64,000 nt of DNA from WHTK01 sp965197795. Its GTDB lineage: Bacteria > Chloroflexota > Dehalococcoidia > DSTF01 > WHTK01. The stretch is from contig OZ240228.1 in NCBI GenBank assembly GCA_965197795.1, forward strand, positions 992,001 to 1,056,000, in the 5' to 3' direction. Positions within the stretch are counted from its first letter, which is position 1; each line of letters begins with the position of its first letter. This document shows positions 26,146 through 34,638 of the stretch, in pieces. The notes below the pieces were generated by a model that ran no database searches, was not told the DNA's origin, and saw only the letters and a list, made by a program, of their open reading frames with translations. Position numbers and translations under genes: made by a program.

Positions 26146-27017
26146 CAAATCGAGGCCGTGGCGGGCGGCTCAACGGCGTCATCAGGGCGTTGGAGCAGCA
26201 CCGTGCGGCCTTCACGACGTTCACGTCGCCGGGCATCGAGAACGCGGTCAACCTGTCCTTCAGCAAGTATGACGGCGTCGTCTACGAGCTGGAGCACACG
26301 CCCTACGACATCAAGGACCTGCAGGTCAGCCTGCAATTCATGCTGCACCGAGAGCAGATCCGCGACCAGCCGACGACCGCGCCGGCGGTGACGCCGCTGG
26401 TGCGCATCCCGGCTAACGGTGGCGAGCAGACGCAGTGGTTCGCCAAGCAGGTGCTCGACCTCGGCGCCTACGGCGTCGTCTGGCCACAGGTAACCACCGT
26501 CGCGGATGCCTACAACGCGGTCGCTGCTTGCCGCTACCCGGCTATTAAAGGCTCTCAGCCGGCCGAGCCGCGGGGGCTACGCGGCGACGCCGCGGCCAAC
26601 GCGGCTCGCTACTGGGGCCTATCGCGTGAGGACTACTACGAGCGCTGCGATGTCTGGCCACTGAACCCGATGGGTGAGCTGGTCGTGATCACCATGTGCG
26701 AATCGACGGCGGCGATCGAAAACCTGGATGAAGTGCTGAGCCAGGTCCTGGGCATCGCCGTCGTGCTAGTCGGTGAGTCCGATCTGACGCACGACATGGG
26801 CATCCCGCAGCAGTACGACCACCCCGAGTTTCGAGACGCCTTGCGTCGCGTGGCAGAGATCTGTCAGCGGCAGGACGTAGCCTGTGGTCATCCCCACGTC
26901 TCGCCTCAGAACGTCGGCGAGCTGCTGGCGATGGGCTACCGTTTCCTGATGACCCGGCCTACCTGGTCATTCGACGGCCTGGAGGAAGGCTTTCGCCTGA
27001 CCGGACGCCAGGCGTAG
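26142..27017 (+). CDS. HpcH/HpaI aldolase family protein
   Basis: A 291-residue TIM-barrel class II aldolase relative. 'AAFTTFTSPGIENAVNLSF' opens the barrel, 'YDGVVYELEHTPYDIKDL' carries acidic ligands, 'TPLVRIPANGG' holds the catalytic Arg, and 'CESTAAIENLDEVLS' carries the metal-binding Glu (C-E-S in place of I-E-T). 'VGESDLTHDMGIPQQYDHPE' has the conserved Asp. Members cleave or form 4-hydroxy-2-oxo acids to pyruvate and an aldehyde. The GTG at 26142 overlaps the LLM stop (GTGA), which fixes the start. Likely functions in the same degradation step sequence as the LLM enzyme. Confidence 0.82.
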   Translation: MTNRGRGGRLNGVIRALEQHRAAFTTFTSPGIENAVNLSFSKYDGVVYELEHTPYDIKDLQVSLQFMLHREQIRDQPTTAPAVTPLVRIPANGGEQTQWFAKQVLDLGAYGVVWPQVTTVADAYNAVAACRYPAIKGSQPAEPRGLRGDAAANAARYWGLSREDYYERCDVWPLNPMGELVVITMCESTAAIENLDEVLSQVLGIAVVLVGESDLTHDMGIPQQYDHPEFRDALRRVAEICQRQDVACGHPHVSPQNVGELLAMGYRFLMTRPTWSFDGLEEGFRLTGRQA

Positions 27018-27028
27018 CCCCGCCGGTC

Positions 27029-27442
27029 TTACTCGTTCTGCTGGCCGAGCCAGCCACCTTCCGAGAGGTCGATTGTGACGCCGTCCGGTCCAGTGAACTT
27101 GACCTCGACGTTGCCGGTGCGCGGCTTTCCGTCCGCATCCTTGGGCTGATGTAGAAGCGTGGCGCCGGCGCCGGTGATGCGTTCGTGCGCATCCGGCATC
27201 GATTCGACCTTGTAGCCGAAGTGGTGGATGCCGCGGTACTTCGGCGCGCCCTCCGTGGTTGCGGCGGCGTCCTCCTTGAACTTGAGGATCGCCATGGTGA
27301 TGTAGCCGTCCGTCAGGTAGTAGCCGTCGTCAGTCGGCGACCTGATCTCACCGATCTGCTTCATCCCGAGGCCCTCTATGTAGAAGCGGGCTGTCTCCTC
27401 GGGGTCGTCGGTGGCCAACGCGATGTGTCGAATTCTGCTCAT
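27029..27442 (-). CDS. VOC superfamily protein (glyoxalase-like)
   Basis: A 137-residue protein beginning 'SRIRHIALATDDPEETARFY', with metal ligand His at the end of strand 1, 'YRGIHHFGYKVESM' (second His) and 'VKFTGPDGVTIDLSEGGW' (Glu or Asp ligand region). Of two adjacent ATGs I choose 27442, five bases from AGGAGG. It converges with the aldolase gene and may be in a transcript with the SDR gene upstream. Reaction type unknown within the superfamily. Confidence 0.82.
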   Translation of the reverse strand: MSRIRHIALATDDPEETARFYIEGLGMKQIGEIRSPTDDGYYLTDGYITMAILKFKEDAAATTEGAPKYRGIHHFGYKVESMPDAHERITGAGATLLHQPKDADGKPRTGNVEVKFTGPDGVTIDLSEGGWLGQQNE

Positions 27443-27507
27443 CATTCCTCCTGTCAGGACGCTTTCAAGTCCAAGTATAACGACGCGCTGGTCGTAGGAT
27501 GCTTCGC

Positions 27508-28272
27508 CTACATGCCGCCGTTGACGTGTATCGTCTGACCGGAGATGAAGTCCGCGTCTTCGGACGCCAGGAAGGCTATGACCTTCGCCTGATCCTCCGG
27601 CTGGCCCAGGCGTCTCAGGGCCACGCTTTCGAGGTATGCGTTCTGTTCCTCGGGCGACTTGACGTCCCAGACCTTCTCGGCGATGCGTCTGGTTAGGGTC
27701 GTGTCCGGCGCGACCGCGTTGACGTTGACGCCGAAAGGGCCGGCCTCGTGAGCCACGCGCATGGTGAACGCGACGATCCCCGCTTTGGCGGCCGCGTAGG
27801 CCGATGACGTAGCACCCAGCCCGGTGCCGGCTCTAGACGACAGGTTGACGATCTTGCCGGAACGTTGCTGCTTCATAAGCGGCAGGACCTCGCGGCAGAA
27901 CAGAAAGGTGGAGTCGAGGTTGCAGTCGAGGACGCGCTTCCACTCCTCGGGCTCCAGTTCCTCGACCGGCCGTCCGCTGTTGTCGATCACGGTGCTGCCA
28001 CCGACGCAGTTGATCAAGATGTCGATGCGTCCGGACTGGTCGAGCACGGCCTGCACCGCCCGCTGTACCTCGCCAGGGTCGAAAGCGTCGGTGACGGCGG
28101 GCGTGATGCTGCCTGCCAGGTCGGCCCCCTGCTGGGTCAGCGCGTCCAGCCCCACTTTATCGACGTCTAGCGCGGCGACCTTCGCGCCCTCGCGCGCCAA
28201 CAAGAGCGCCGTAGCGCTGCCGATGCCGCCCGCTGCACCAGTAATGATCGCTACCTTGTCAGCGAACCGCAT
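27508..28272 (-). CDS. Short-chain dehydrogenase/reductase
   Basis: A 254-residue classical SDR. It has the NAD(P) motif 'ITGAAGGIGSATALLLAREG' (T-G-x3-G-x-G), the acidic 'ALDVDK' that favours NAD, 'ILINCVGG' in place of NNAG, and the catalytic Ser-Tyr-Lys in 'NLSSRAGTGLGATSSAYAAAK'. The C-terminus 'FISGQTIHVNGGM' is typical of 3-oxoacyl reductase-like members. I choose the ATG at 28272, after GGAG, over a longer upstream frame. It stands 63 bases from the VOC gene. Substrate unknown. Confidence 0.9.
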   Translation of the reverse strand: MRFADKVAIITGAAGGIGSATALLLAREGAKVAALDVDKVGLDALTQQGADLAGSITPAVTDAFDPGEVQRAVQAVLDQSGRIDILINCVGGSTVIDNSGRPVEELEPEEWKRVLDCNLDSTFLFCREVLPLMKQQRSGKIVNLSSRAGTGLGATSSAYAAAKAGIVAFTMRVAHEAGPFGVNVNAVAPDTTLTRRIAEKVWDVKSPEEQNAYLESVALRRLGQPEDQAKVIAFLASEDADFISGQTIHVNGGM

Positions 28273-28459
28273 CGCATCGCTCCAAATAGAATTCGATCGG
28301 GCTGAACGAGCCTGGGTCCGGCCGGGCAGCCGAATCGATTCGGTTGCACCAGCCGCACACCTGACCCTCCGCCTGAGCCTATCACAGGGCCGTACGCCAC
28401 GTTCTGTGACCGCAATCGGTGTAGAAATGGACGTCACTCGACGCAACCAGGAGCATCCT

Positions 28460-28608
28460 GTCATCCTGAGGCGTCAGCCGAAGGATCAACGACTTACGTT
28501 CGGAATGAGCGCTCCATTTGGCGAAGGAGGTACCTTATTAAGACGCGATTAAAACGCGCCTGTTGGCGAAATGCCAGCGTTTTGGTCCTTCGCGCTGTTC
28601 AGGATGAC
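28460..28608. repeat. Inverted pair of REP-like intergenic sequences
   Basis: GTCATCCTGAGGCGTCAGCC continues to GAAGGATC (28460-28487), and its imperfect reverse complement GGTCCTTCGCGCTGTTCAGG to ATGAC lies at 28584-28608. This 'GTCATCCTGA...CGAAGGA' motif is a well-known REP-type intergenic repeat in many environmental bacterial genomes. The two copies face each other across about 96 bases in the 421-base gap before the FIST gene; otherwise that gap shows no gene. A half copy is nested in the repeat at 63205-63327. Confidence 0.65.
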
Positions 28609-28693
28609 AGTCGGCGAGTCCGGTCATCTTGATACGCTGGCACGGCCGCCAACGGCTTCCCGTGGGCGTATCCTTGCATTCGAGGTGACGAAT

Positions 28694-29878
28694 ATGAAAG
28701 CAGCCGCGGCGTTAGCAACTGGCAGCGATTGGTCTGAAGCGCTTGAGGCGAGCCTCAGCCAGACGCTGGGCGAGCTCGAAGGTCACCCTGTCGACCTGGT
28801 CATGCTGTTCGCGAGCGCGGAGTACGCTCCGCACTACGCCGAGATGGTCGCGGAAACTCAGCGCCGCCTGAGTCCCCGCGTGCTGATTGGTTGTTCCGGC
28901 CAGGGCATCATCGGCGGCGATCGTGAAGTCGAGACCGAGCCGGCGGTTTCGGTGCTGGCGTTTTCGCTCCCCGGGGCCCGGCTGCAACCGGTGCACGTAA
29001 GGCAAGTGGATATTCATGACGCGGAGGCGGGAGGGCGCTGGCTGAACACGCACGGTATTACCGTCGCGGACGTCAACGCCTGGATCCTGCTAACGGATCC
29101 GTTTTCCCTGGACCCGGAGCGCTTGATCGCCACGCTAAGTCAGGGTTATCCGGGAATCGACGTGATTGGCGGCCTTGCGTCGGGAAACATGCGAGTACAA
29201 GAGACACACCTCTTTCTCGACGGGCAGGTCCTCAAAGAGGGAGCGATCGCCCTCGCTGTCGGCGGCCAGTACACGGTGCAAACGGTCGTCGCGCAGGGTG
29301 CGGAGCCGATCGGCAGGCCATGGACGATCACGGCGGCGACGGACAACTTCGTGGAAACGCTGGGAATGCGGCCGGCGGTCGAGATCCTGATGGAGACGGT
29401 CCAGGCGCTGCCTCCCGACATGCAAGAGCGGGCCCGCAGAAACCTCCTGGTCGGATTGGCCATGAACGAGTATCGCGACGAGTTTCGCCGCGGCGACTTT
29501 CTAATTCGTAACCTGATGGGCGTCAACCAGGATGAAGGCTGGATCGCCATCGGCCAGCGCCCATCGGTTGGCCAGACTCTGCAGTTCCAAATTCGTGATC
29601 CGCAAGCCGCGGATTCGGACCTACTCGCGATGCTCAACGACGCGAAGGTCAGCCTTGGCGAGACGGCGCCCGTCGGTGCCTTGCTCTGTGCCTGCAATGG
29701 CCGCGGTGCTGGGCTCTTCGGATCGCCGAACCACGACGCGCACATGGTCAGCGAGCAATTCGGACCGTTGCCGGTCGCGGGCTTCTTCTGCAACGGTGAG
29801 ATCGGCCCGGTTGGCGGCAAGCCTTTCGTGCACGGTTACACCGCGAGCATCGCGTTCATCGTGCCCAAGGGATCGTAG
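28694..29878 (+). CDS. FIST domain signal-sensing protein
   Basis: A 394-residue protein with FIST_N (about residues 25-220, 'VDLVMLFASAEYAPHYAEM' and 'VLIGCSGQGIIGGDREVE') and FIST_C (about 225-375, ending 'GPLPVAGFFCNGEIGPVGGK' and 'FVHGYTASIAFIVP'). FIST proteins are predicted cytoplasmic sensors of small ligands, perhaps amino acids, that feed into two-component or cyclic-nucleotide signalling. I choose ATG 28694 after GAGGTG; the frame is open further upstream but without a ribosome site. It is a stand-alone gene with no output domain. Confidence 0.88.
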   Translation: MKAAAALATGSDWSEALEASLSQTLGELEGHPVDLVMLFASAEYAPHYAEMVAETQRRLSPRVLIGCSGQGIIGGDREVETEPAVSVLAFSLPGARLQPVHVRQVDIHDAEAGGRWLNTHGITVADVNAWILLTDPFSLDPERLIATLSQGYPGIDVIGGLASGNMRVQETHLFLDGQVLKEGAIALAVGGQYTVQTVVAQGAEPIGRPWTITAATDNFVETLGMRPAVEILMETVQALPPDMQERARRNLLVGLAMNEYRDEFRRGDFLIRNLMGVNQDEGWIAIGQRPSVGQTLQFQIRDPQAADSDLLAMLNDAKVSLGETAPVGALLCACNGRGAGLFGSPNHDAHMVSEQFGPLPVAGFFCNGEIGPVGGKPFVHGYTASIAFIVPKGS

Positions 29879-29974
29879 CGGCTCGAGGCTTGGACCCAAC
29901 ATCTTGCGGGCGCCCTCCGGCTCGGACGAGGAAGAGCGCCCCGGGCGGGGCTGTTCGGGGGATGTGGCTCAGCG

Positions 29975-30091
29975 CTATTCGGCCGTAAGCATCCGGATGC
30001 CAAAGACGAAGAGCAAGGCCGCCAGCAGCCACGTTGTCACAAGCAATTGACGGGGCCTGGCCACGCGGGCTCGAGAATCATTTACTGACAT
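29975..30091 (-). CDS. 38-residue single-helix membrane peptide
   Basis: A very small gene with a strong ribosome site (GAGGTG, five bases before ATG). The peptide has a basic N-terminus ('MSVNDSRARVARPRQ') and one membrane helix ('LLVTTWLLAALLFVFGIRML') that ends near the C-terminus. It is thus a tail-anchored or N-in peptide. It lies alone in the 308-base gap between the FIST gene and selA, divergent from selA. No family is recognised. The combination of good ribosome site, charge bias and one clean helix supports a real gene. Confidence 0.55.
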   Translation of the reverse strand: MSVNDSRARVARPRQLLVTTWLLAALLFVFGIRMLTAE

Positions 30092-30186
30092 AACATCACC
30101 TCACGAGCCCACTGTCCGTCGCCAGGGCAGGCCTAACAATTGGGGGAATCCCTGAGATCGGCCGCTGGAAGTCGTAGAATCGAGAG

Positions 30187-31560
30187 ATGGCGAACCAGTT
30201 CCGGAGGCTACCTTCCGTCGATCGCGTGCTCGCGGAACAGGCGCTGCAGAACGCCGCGAGCCAAGTCGGCATCACGGTTGCGACTGAGGCCGTACGCGCC
30301 GAGTTGGCAGAGCGACGTGATGCGTTACGGAATGGTGGCTCCGACGTATCGCTGGAGTCGGTCGCGAGCGCGGCGGCGCAGCGAGCCTACGCGTCGTTGC
30401 GTGACAGCCTGCGGCCTGTGATCAATGCGACGGGCGTGATTATCCACACCAACCTGGGGCGCGCGCCGCTGTCCGATGCCGCGATCGCGGCGATGACCGC
30501 CGTGGGGCGCGGCTACAGCAACCTCGAGTACGACCTGCAGGCTGGAGAGCGGGGCAGCCGCTACGACCATCTCGAAAGCCTGCTCTGTCGCGTTACGGGT
30601 GCGGAAGCGGCGATCGCAGTCAACAACAATGCCGCCGCGCTGCTCCTGGTGCTCTCGGCCCTGGCACAGGCGCGTCAAGTCGTGATCTCGCGGGGCCAGC
30701 TGGTGGAGATCGGCGGCGGGTTCCGCATCCCGGACGTCATGGCCCAGAGCGGCGCGCGGCTCGTCGAGGTCGGGACGACGAACCGCACTTACGTCCGCGA
30801 CTACGAAGACGCCATCGGCGAAGACACCCTGGCTCTGATGCGGGTACACAGCAGCAACTTCCGCGTCGTTGGCTTCGTCGAGTCGGCAGCGCTGGAGCCC
30901 TTGGTGGCGCTGGCGCATGAGCGCGGCCTGCTGCTCCTCGACGACCTCGGCAGCGGGTGTCTGCTCGATACGCGCGCTTACGGGCTGAGCCAGGAGCCGA
31001 CGCCGCAGGACAGCATCCGGGCCGGCGCAGACCTGGTTATGTTCTCCGGCGATAAGCTGCTCGGCGGTCCGCAGGCTGGAGTCATCGTTGGAAAGCAGGA
31101 GCTGATCGCGAAGTTGCGGCGGCACCCACTGGCCCGCGCCCTGCGTGTAGACAAGGCGAGCATCGCCGGACTCAACGCTACCCTGGCGCACTACGCTCGC
31201 GGGGAGGCGGCAAGCCAGGTGCCGGTCTGGCGCATGATATCCGCACCGCTGACGACGATCGGCGTACGAGCGCGCCGCCTTGCCCGGCTTATCGGCGAAG
31301 GCGCGGCCGTAGTCGATGGCCGTTCGATGGTCGGCGGCGGCAGCCTGCCGGAGGAGAGCCTGCCAACGAAGCTCGTGGCGATACGGGCCTCCGGCGGCGC
31401 GGCGCTCGAGGCGCTGGCGAGGCAGCTGCGTCAGTGCGAAACGCCGGTGGTCGGCCGAATCGAAGACGGCCTGTTATTGCTGGACCCACGGACGGTGGAC
31501 CGCCGCGATGAGGCAGCGCTGGTCGACGCCGTCAGGTCGGCTGTGGCAGAGGCCCGCTAA
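30187..31560 (+). CDS. selA: L-seryl-tRNA(Sec) selenium transferase
   Basis: A 457-residue SelA of normal length. It contains the N-terminal tRNA-binding region ('LPSVDRVLAEQAL'), 'VINATGVIIHTNLGRAPLS' near residue 79, 'LEYDLQAGERGSRYDHLES' near 115, 'EAAIAVNNNAAALLLVLSA' and the PLP-binding Lys in 'MFSGDKLLGGPQAGVIVG' near residue 288. It converts Ser-tRNA(Sec) to Sec-tRNA(Sec) with selenophosphate. The partner tRNA is at 13629 and the client selenoprotein at 36199. The selB gene that usually follows selA is absent here; a zinc-finger gene follows after 176 bases. Start at ATG 30187 with a weak GAGAG site. Confidence 0.96.
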   Translation: MANQFRRLPSVDRVLAEQALQNAASQVGITVATEAVRAELAERRDALRNGGSDVSLESVASAAAQRAYASLRDSLRPVINATGVIIHTNLGRAPLSDAAIAAMTAVGRGYSNLEYDLQAGERGSRYDHLESLLCRVTGAEAAIAVNNNAAALLLVLSALAQARQVVISRGQLVEIGGGFRIPDVMAQSGARLVEVGTTNRTYVRDYEDAIGEDTLALMRVHSSNFRVVGFVESAALEPLVALAHERGLLLLDDLGSGCLLDTRAYGLSQEPTPQDSIRAGADLVMFSGDKLLGGPQAGVIVGKQELIAKLRRHPLARALRVDKASIAGLNATLAHYARGEAASQVPVWRMISAPLTTIGVRARRLARLIGEGAAVVDGRSMVGGGSLPEESLPTKLVAIRASGGAALEALARQLRQCETPVVGRIEDGLLLLDPRTVDRRDEAALVDAVRSAVAEAR

Positions 31561-31672
31561 CCGCCGGCACAACGAAGAAACGCCTGCGTGGCTCTGTCGA
31601 TCCGCAATCGCCGTGGCTCTCAGTCCGTCGCCGTTAGGCGGATATGCCCAGGACGCTGCGGACTAAGAGCCG

Positions 31673-31688
31673 TGTGATGCGAGTCACG
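31673..31688. promoter_or_regulatory. CRP/FNR-type palindrome
   Basis: TGTGA-N6-TCACG matches the CRP consensus TGTGA-N6-TCACA at nine of ten positions. It lies 49 bases before the zinc-finger gene, where a CRP-family protein could control transcription. No regulator gene is in the window. Confidence 0.35.
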
Positions 31689-31736
31689 CATCCGCCGTCC
31701 TAGAATCTAGACAAACGAACTGAAGGAGCCTCGAAC

Positions 31737-32000
31737 ATGTTGAAGACGGAATGCAATCACGCGGAGGAGTTCATAAAGGCGGAGATCGCGCCTCACACGG
31801 AGAAGTGCGAGGTATGCGGCATCAACGGGCCGTCGCGGATGTGTGTGACTTGTGGCTTTGTCGGCTGCTGCGAGTCGATGAACTCGCATGACACGGAGCA
31901 CTGGAAGCAGACCGGCCACCCAATCATCGCCCGCATGCCTTTTGGCGCCGAATCGTGGATCTGGTGCTACGAGCACGGGGACTACCTGAAGGACAGCTGA
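31737..32000 (+). CDS. UBP-type zinc finger protein
   Basis: An 87-residue stand-alone ZnF-UBP domain. Cys and His ligands are in 'TECNH', 'EKCEVCGINGPSRMCVTCGF', 'VGCCESMNSHDTEHW' and 'TGHPIIA'. In eukaryotes the domain binds the ubiquitin C-terminus; small bacterial versions are common in Actinobacteria and Chloroflexota and their role is not known. ATG 31737 follows AAGGAG. It is preceded by a CRP-like site and lies between selA and the ergothioneine genes on the opposite strand. Confidence 0.9.
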   Translation: MLKTECNHAEEFIKAEIAPHTEKCEVCGINGPSRMCVTCGFVGCCESMNSHDTEHWKQTGHPIIARMPFGAESWIWCYEHGDYLKDS

Positions 32001-32091
32001 GCGCGTGAGCCGGCTCGGCAGCCGGCCGAAGGCAAAGGACGCCAAATCAACCAGGCGCGGCTTTGACGCCTCGTCTGCCCTTCGCGCCCGA

Positions 32092-33366
32092 CTAGGCGTC
32101 TTCGGCCAGCCGCAAGCCCATGAACTGCCAGCGCAGGTAGGGCTGGAAGAAGTTGCGGTAAGTCAGACGGATATGCGAGGCGGGCGTGGCGCTGGAACCG
32201 CCGCGCAGCACCATCTGGCTCGACATGAACTTGCCGTTGTACTCGCCGACGGCGCCGGGTGGCGCCTGGAAGCCCGGGTAGGGCAGGTAGGCGCTCTGAG
32301 TCCATTCCCACACGTCGCCGAAGAACTGGGTTGAGCTGTTGCGCAGCCCGGCTACGTGGTACCGTCCCGAGTCGGCGAAATTGCCTTCGATGGGTTGCGA
32401 CTCGGCCGCAAGCTCCCACTCATGCTCCGTAGGAAGGCGCTTGCCGGCCCAGCGCGCGTACGCGTCGGCCTCGTAATGTGAGATGTGGCAGACCGGCTCG
32501 TGGAGGTCGACCCTGCGCGTGCCGGCCAGCGTGAAGTTCCACCACTCGCCGTCTCGCTGCTCCCAGTAGAGGGGACTCTCCCAGCGCTGCTCGTTGACCG
32601 TGGACCAGCCATCTGACAGCCAGAGGTCGGGACGAGCGTAGCCGCCATCCTGCATGAAGCGCATGTACTCACGGTTGGTGATCAACCGATCGGCGATTCG
32701 GAAGTCGTTCAGGAAGACCGTATGCCGAGGCAGCTCGTTGTCGAAGCTGAAGCTCCCCGAGCCGGCGAATCCGATCTCTCTCGGGCCGCCTCTGAACTCC
32801 AGCCAGCCCATGGAACGTGTCTCCGGTGCGGGCGTGTCATCCCGCTCACGGTAGACCGGCTCCAGCGGGTTGCACCACAGGATGTGCTTGATGTCGGTAA
32901 CCAGTAGCTCCTGATGCTGCTGCTCGTGATTGAGCGCGGTGGTGATCATCGGTTCCAGCCGCCGTAGCTCCTCGTCGGTGACGATGTCCAGGAGATCGAT
33001 CATGCGGTCCGTGACGTAGCGGCGGAACTTGTAGACGTCAGCGACCGTGGGGCGAGAGAGGACGCCACGCTTGACCCGGGGATGATACTCGCCTGCCAGG
33101 TTGTAGTAAGAGTTGAAGAGGAATCCGTACATGGGATGGAAGCGCTGGTAGTCCGGCTGCGCCTCCGCGAGGATGAATTGCTCTAAGAACCAGGTGGTGT
33201 GCGCCAGATGCCACTTCGGCGGGCTGACGTCGATGACGGACTGGACGACATAGTCCTCCGTTTCCAGAGGCTCACAGAGCTTCTCGGTTTGCGCTCTAAC
33301 GTCGCGGAACGCCTCGATAAGCGATGCCCGGCCGATTTGCGGCTGTCCGAGTTTCATCGTGCTCAT
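32092..33366 (-). CDS. egtB: Ergothioneine biosynthesis sulfoxide synthase
   Basis: A 424-residue EgtB. The N-terminal DinB-like domain supplies the three-His iron site ('HLAHTTWFLEQF' near residue 53 and 'ALNHEQQHQELLVTD' near 145). The C-terminal FGE-sulfatase domain runs from 'GPREIGFAGSGSFSFDNELP' to 'LRGGSSATPASHIRLTYRNF'. It joins trimethylhistidine (hercynine) to cysteine or gamma-glutamylcysteine with O2. ATG 33366 is five bases after AGGAGG; a longer open frame upstream is not coding. It is 139 bases downstream of egtD on the same strand. No egtA, egtC or egtE is visible, as in many bacteria that use cysteine directly. Confidence 0.94.
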   Translation of the reverse strand: MSTMKLGQPQIGRASLIEAFRDVRAQTEKLCEPLETEDYVVQSVIDVSPPKWHLAHTTWFLEQFILAEAQPDYQRFHPMYGFLFNSYYNLAGEYHPRVKRGVLSRPTVADVYKFRRYVTDRMIDLLDIVTDEELRRLEPMITTALNHEQQHQELLVTDIKHILWCNPLEPVYRERDDTPAPETRSMGWLEFRGGPREIGFAGSGSFSFDNELPRHTVFLNDFRIADRLITNREYMRFMQDGGYARPDLWLSDGWSTVNEQRWESPLYWEQRDGEWWNFTLAGTRRVDLHEPVCHISHYEADAYARWAGKRLPTEHEWELAAESQPIEGNFADSGRYHVAGLRNSSTQFFGDVWEWTQSAYLPYPGFQAPPGAVGEYNGKFMSSQMVLRGGSSATPASHIRLTYRNFFQPYLRWQFMGLRLAEDA

Positions 33367-33505
33367 GACGCCTCCTGACTGGCTGGCGAGGAGTGGAACC
33401 TGCCGCAAGAAGCGCGACAAGCCAATTGTAACGACAGCGGAGCTGAGGAATGTGACGCAGGTTACTAAGGCTGAGGTTGGCCGAAGACGCGCGCATATTC
33501 CTCGA

Positions 33506-34480
33506 TCATGCAGGTCCGGCCAGGGCCAGCGCGAACATGCTCTGCGGCGAGGCGTACCACTCCTTGAGCGACAGGCCGGACGCCGCGAGCATCTCACGAA
33601 CCGACTCCAGCGTGAATTTGTGCGAGCTTTCCGTCCAGATCGTTTCTGATGGCTCTATTTCGACGGTGAGGCCAAGTTTCTTGAGGCGCGCCACCTGCTT
33701 CGACCGCGGCCGAAGATGCATCTCGATACGCGATTCCGCCGTGTTGAAGTAGGCGTAATGCTCGAAGGCCTCCGGGTCGAAATCGCCCTCGAGGCCAGCG
33801 TTGATCACGTTCAGCATGTTGCGATTGAACTCGGCGGTGACGCCCTGTGAGTCGTTATAGGCCGCCTCGATTATAGCGGTGTCCTTCACGAGATCGAGGC
33901 CAATCAGCAACCGGTCGTCTGGTTTCAAAAGCCTGCAGATTTCGCCGAGGAGCTCGATGCGTTCCTCACGGTAGAGGTTGCCGAGCGTCCCGCCCAGGAA
34001 CAGCAGGAGTCTGCGTCCGACGTAGGGTGGGATCTTATCCAGGTGGTAATGGAAGTCGCCGACGATACCGTAGACCTCGGGACTTCGATACCGCTGCAGG
34101 AGCTCCATGACGGCGAGGCGAACGATCGACTCGCTGACGTCGAATGCGACGTACCGACTGAGGCAGCCGTTGGCTTGCCCGGCGTCGAGTAGGGCGCGCG
34201 TCTTGGTGGAAGAACCGGAACCGAGCTCGACCACGTCGCCAGGCGCCAACGAGGCGATGAGCCCGGGCGAGATCCGGTTGAGAAGTGCCTCCTCCTCGCG
34301 CATCGGGTAATACTCGGGAAGCTCAGTGATCTGCTCGAATAGCTCAGAGCCGCGCTCGTCGTAAAAGTACTTGGGCTGCAAACGTTTGGGTTTGGCAGTC
34401 AGGCCGTCTCGCACGTCCTGCGCCATATTGCTGAAGAAATCGTGATGGTTCAGGTGGTTATCGATGCGGATTTCGGCCAA
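33506..34480 (-). CDS. egtD: L-histidine N-alpha-methyltransferase
   Basis: A 324-residue SAM-dependent methyltransferase of the EgtD family, which trimethylates histidine to hercynine. It opens with 'LQPKYFYDERGSELFEQITE' and 'LPEYYPMREEEALL' (substrate-binding Tyr). The SAM site is 'DVVELGSGSSTKTRALLDAG' near residue 80. 'LLLFLGGTLGNL' and 'LLIGLDLVKD' follow. The C-terminal 'WTESSHKFTLESVREMLAAS' includes the Glu and Ser that hold the imidazole. It is upstream of egtB, giving a two-gene ergothioneine operon. Length and motifs are standard. Confidence 0.95.
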   Translation of the reverse strand: MAEIRIDNHLNHHDFFSNMAQDVRDGLTAKPKRLQPKYFYDERGSELFEQITELPEYYPMREEEALLNRISPGLIASLAPGDVVELGSGSSTKTRALLDAGQANGCLSRYVAFDVSESIVRLAVMELLQRYRSPEVYGIVGDFHYHLDKIPPYVGRRLLLFLGGTLGNLYREERIELLGEICRLLKPDDRLLIGLDLVKDTAIIEAAYNDSQGVTAEFNRNMLNVINAGLEGDFDPEAFEHYAYFNTAESRIEMHLRPRSKQVARLKKLGLTVEIEPSETIWTESSHKFTLESVREMLAASGLSLKEWYASPQSMFALALAGPA

Positions 34481-34638
34481 GGAGCGTCGTCTTTCTGCTG
34501 AGCTGCGGGTCAGGAGGGCGGTGCGTACAGATTAGCTCAAGAGGGGGCTTGTGAGTCTGCGAATCATTGATCAGGTTTCCTGTTAGGATGCGGCTCGTTA
34601 TAACCAAACTGCTCGTCACGGCCAAACAGGAGGTGAAC

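Noticed and set aside
26142..26160. Start of the aldolase inside the LLM gene at 25920
   Set aside because: The frame is open there, but the family begins at 'GRLNGVIRAL', and the GTG overlapping the LLM stop gives a normal coupled start.
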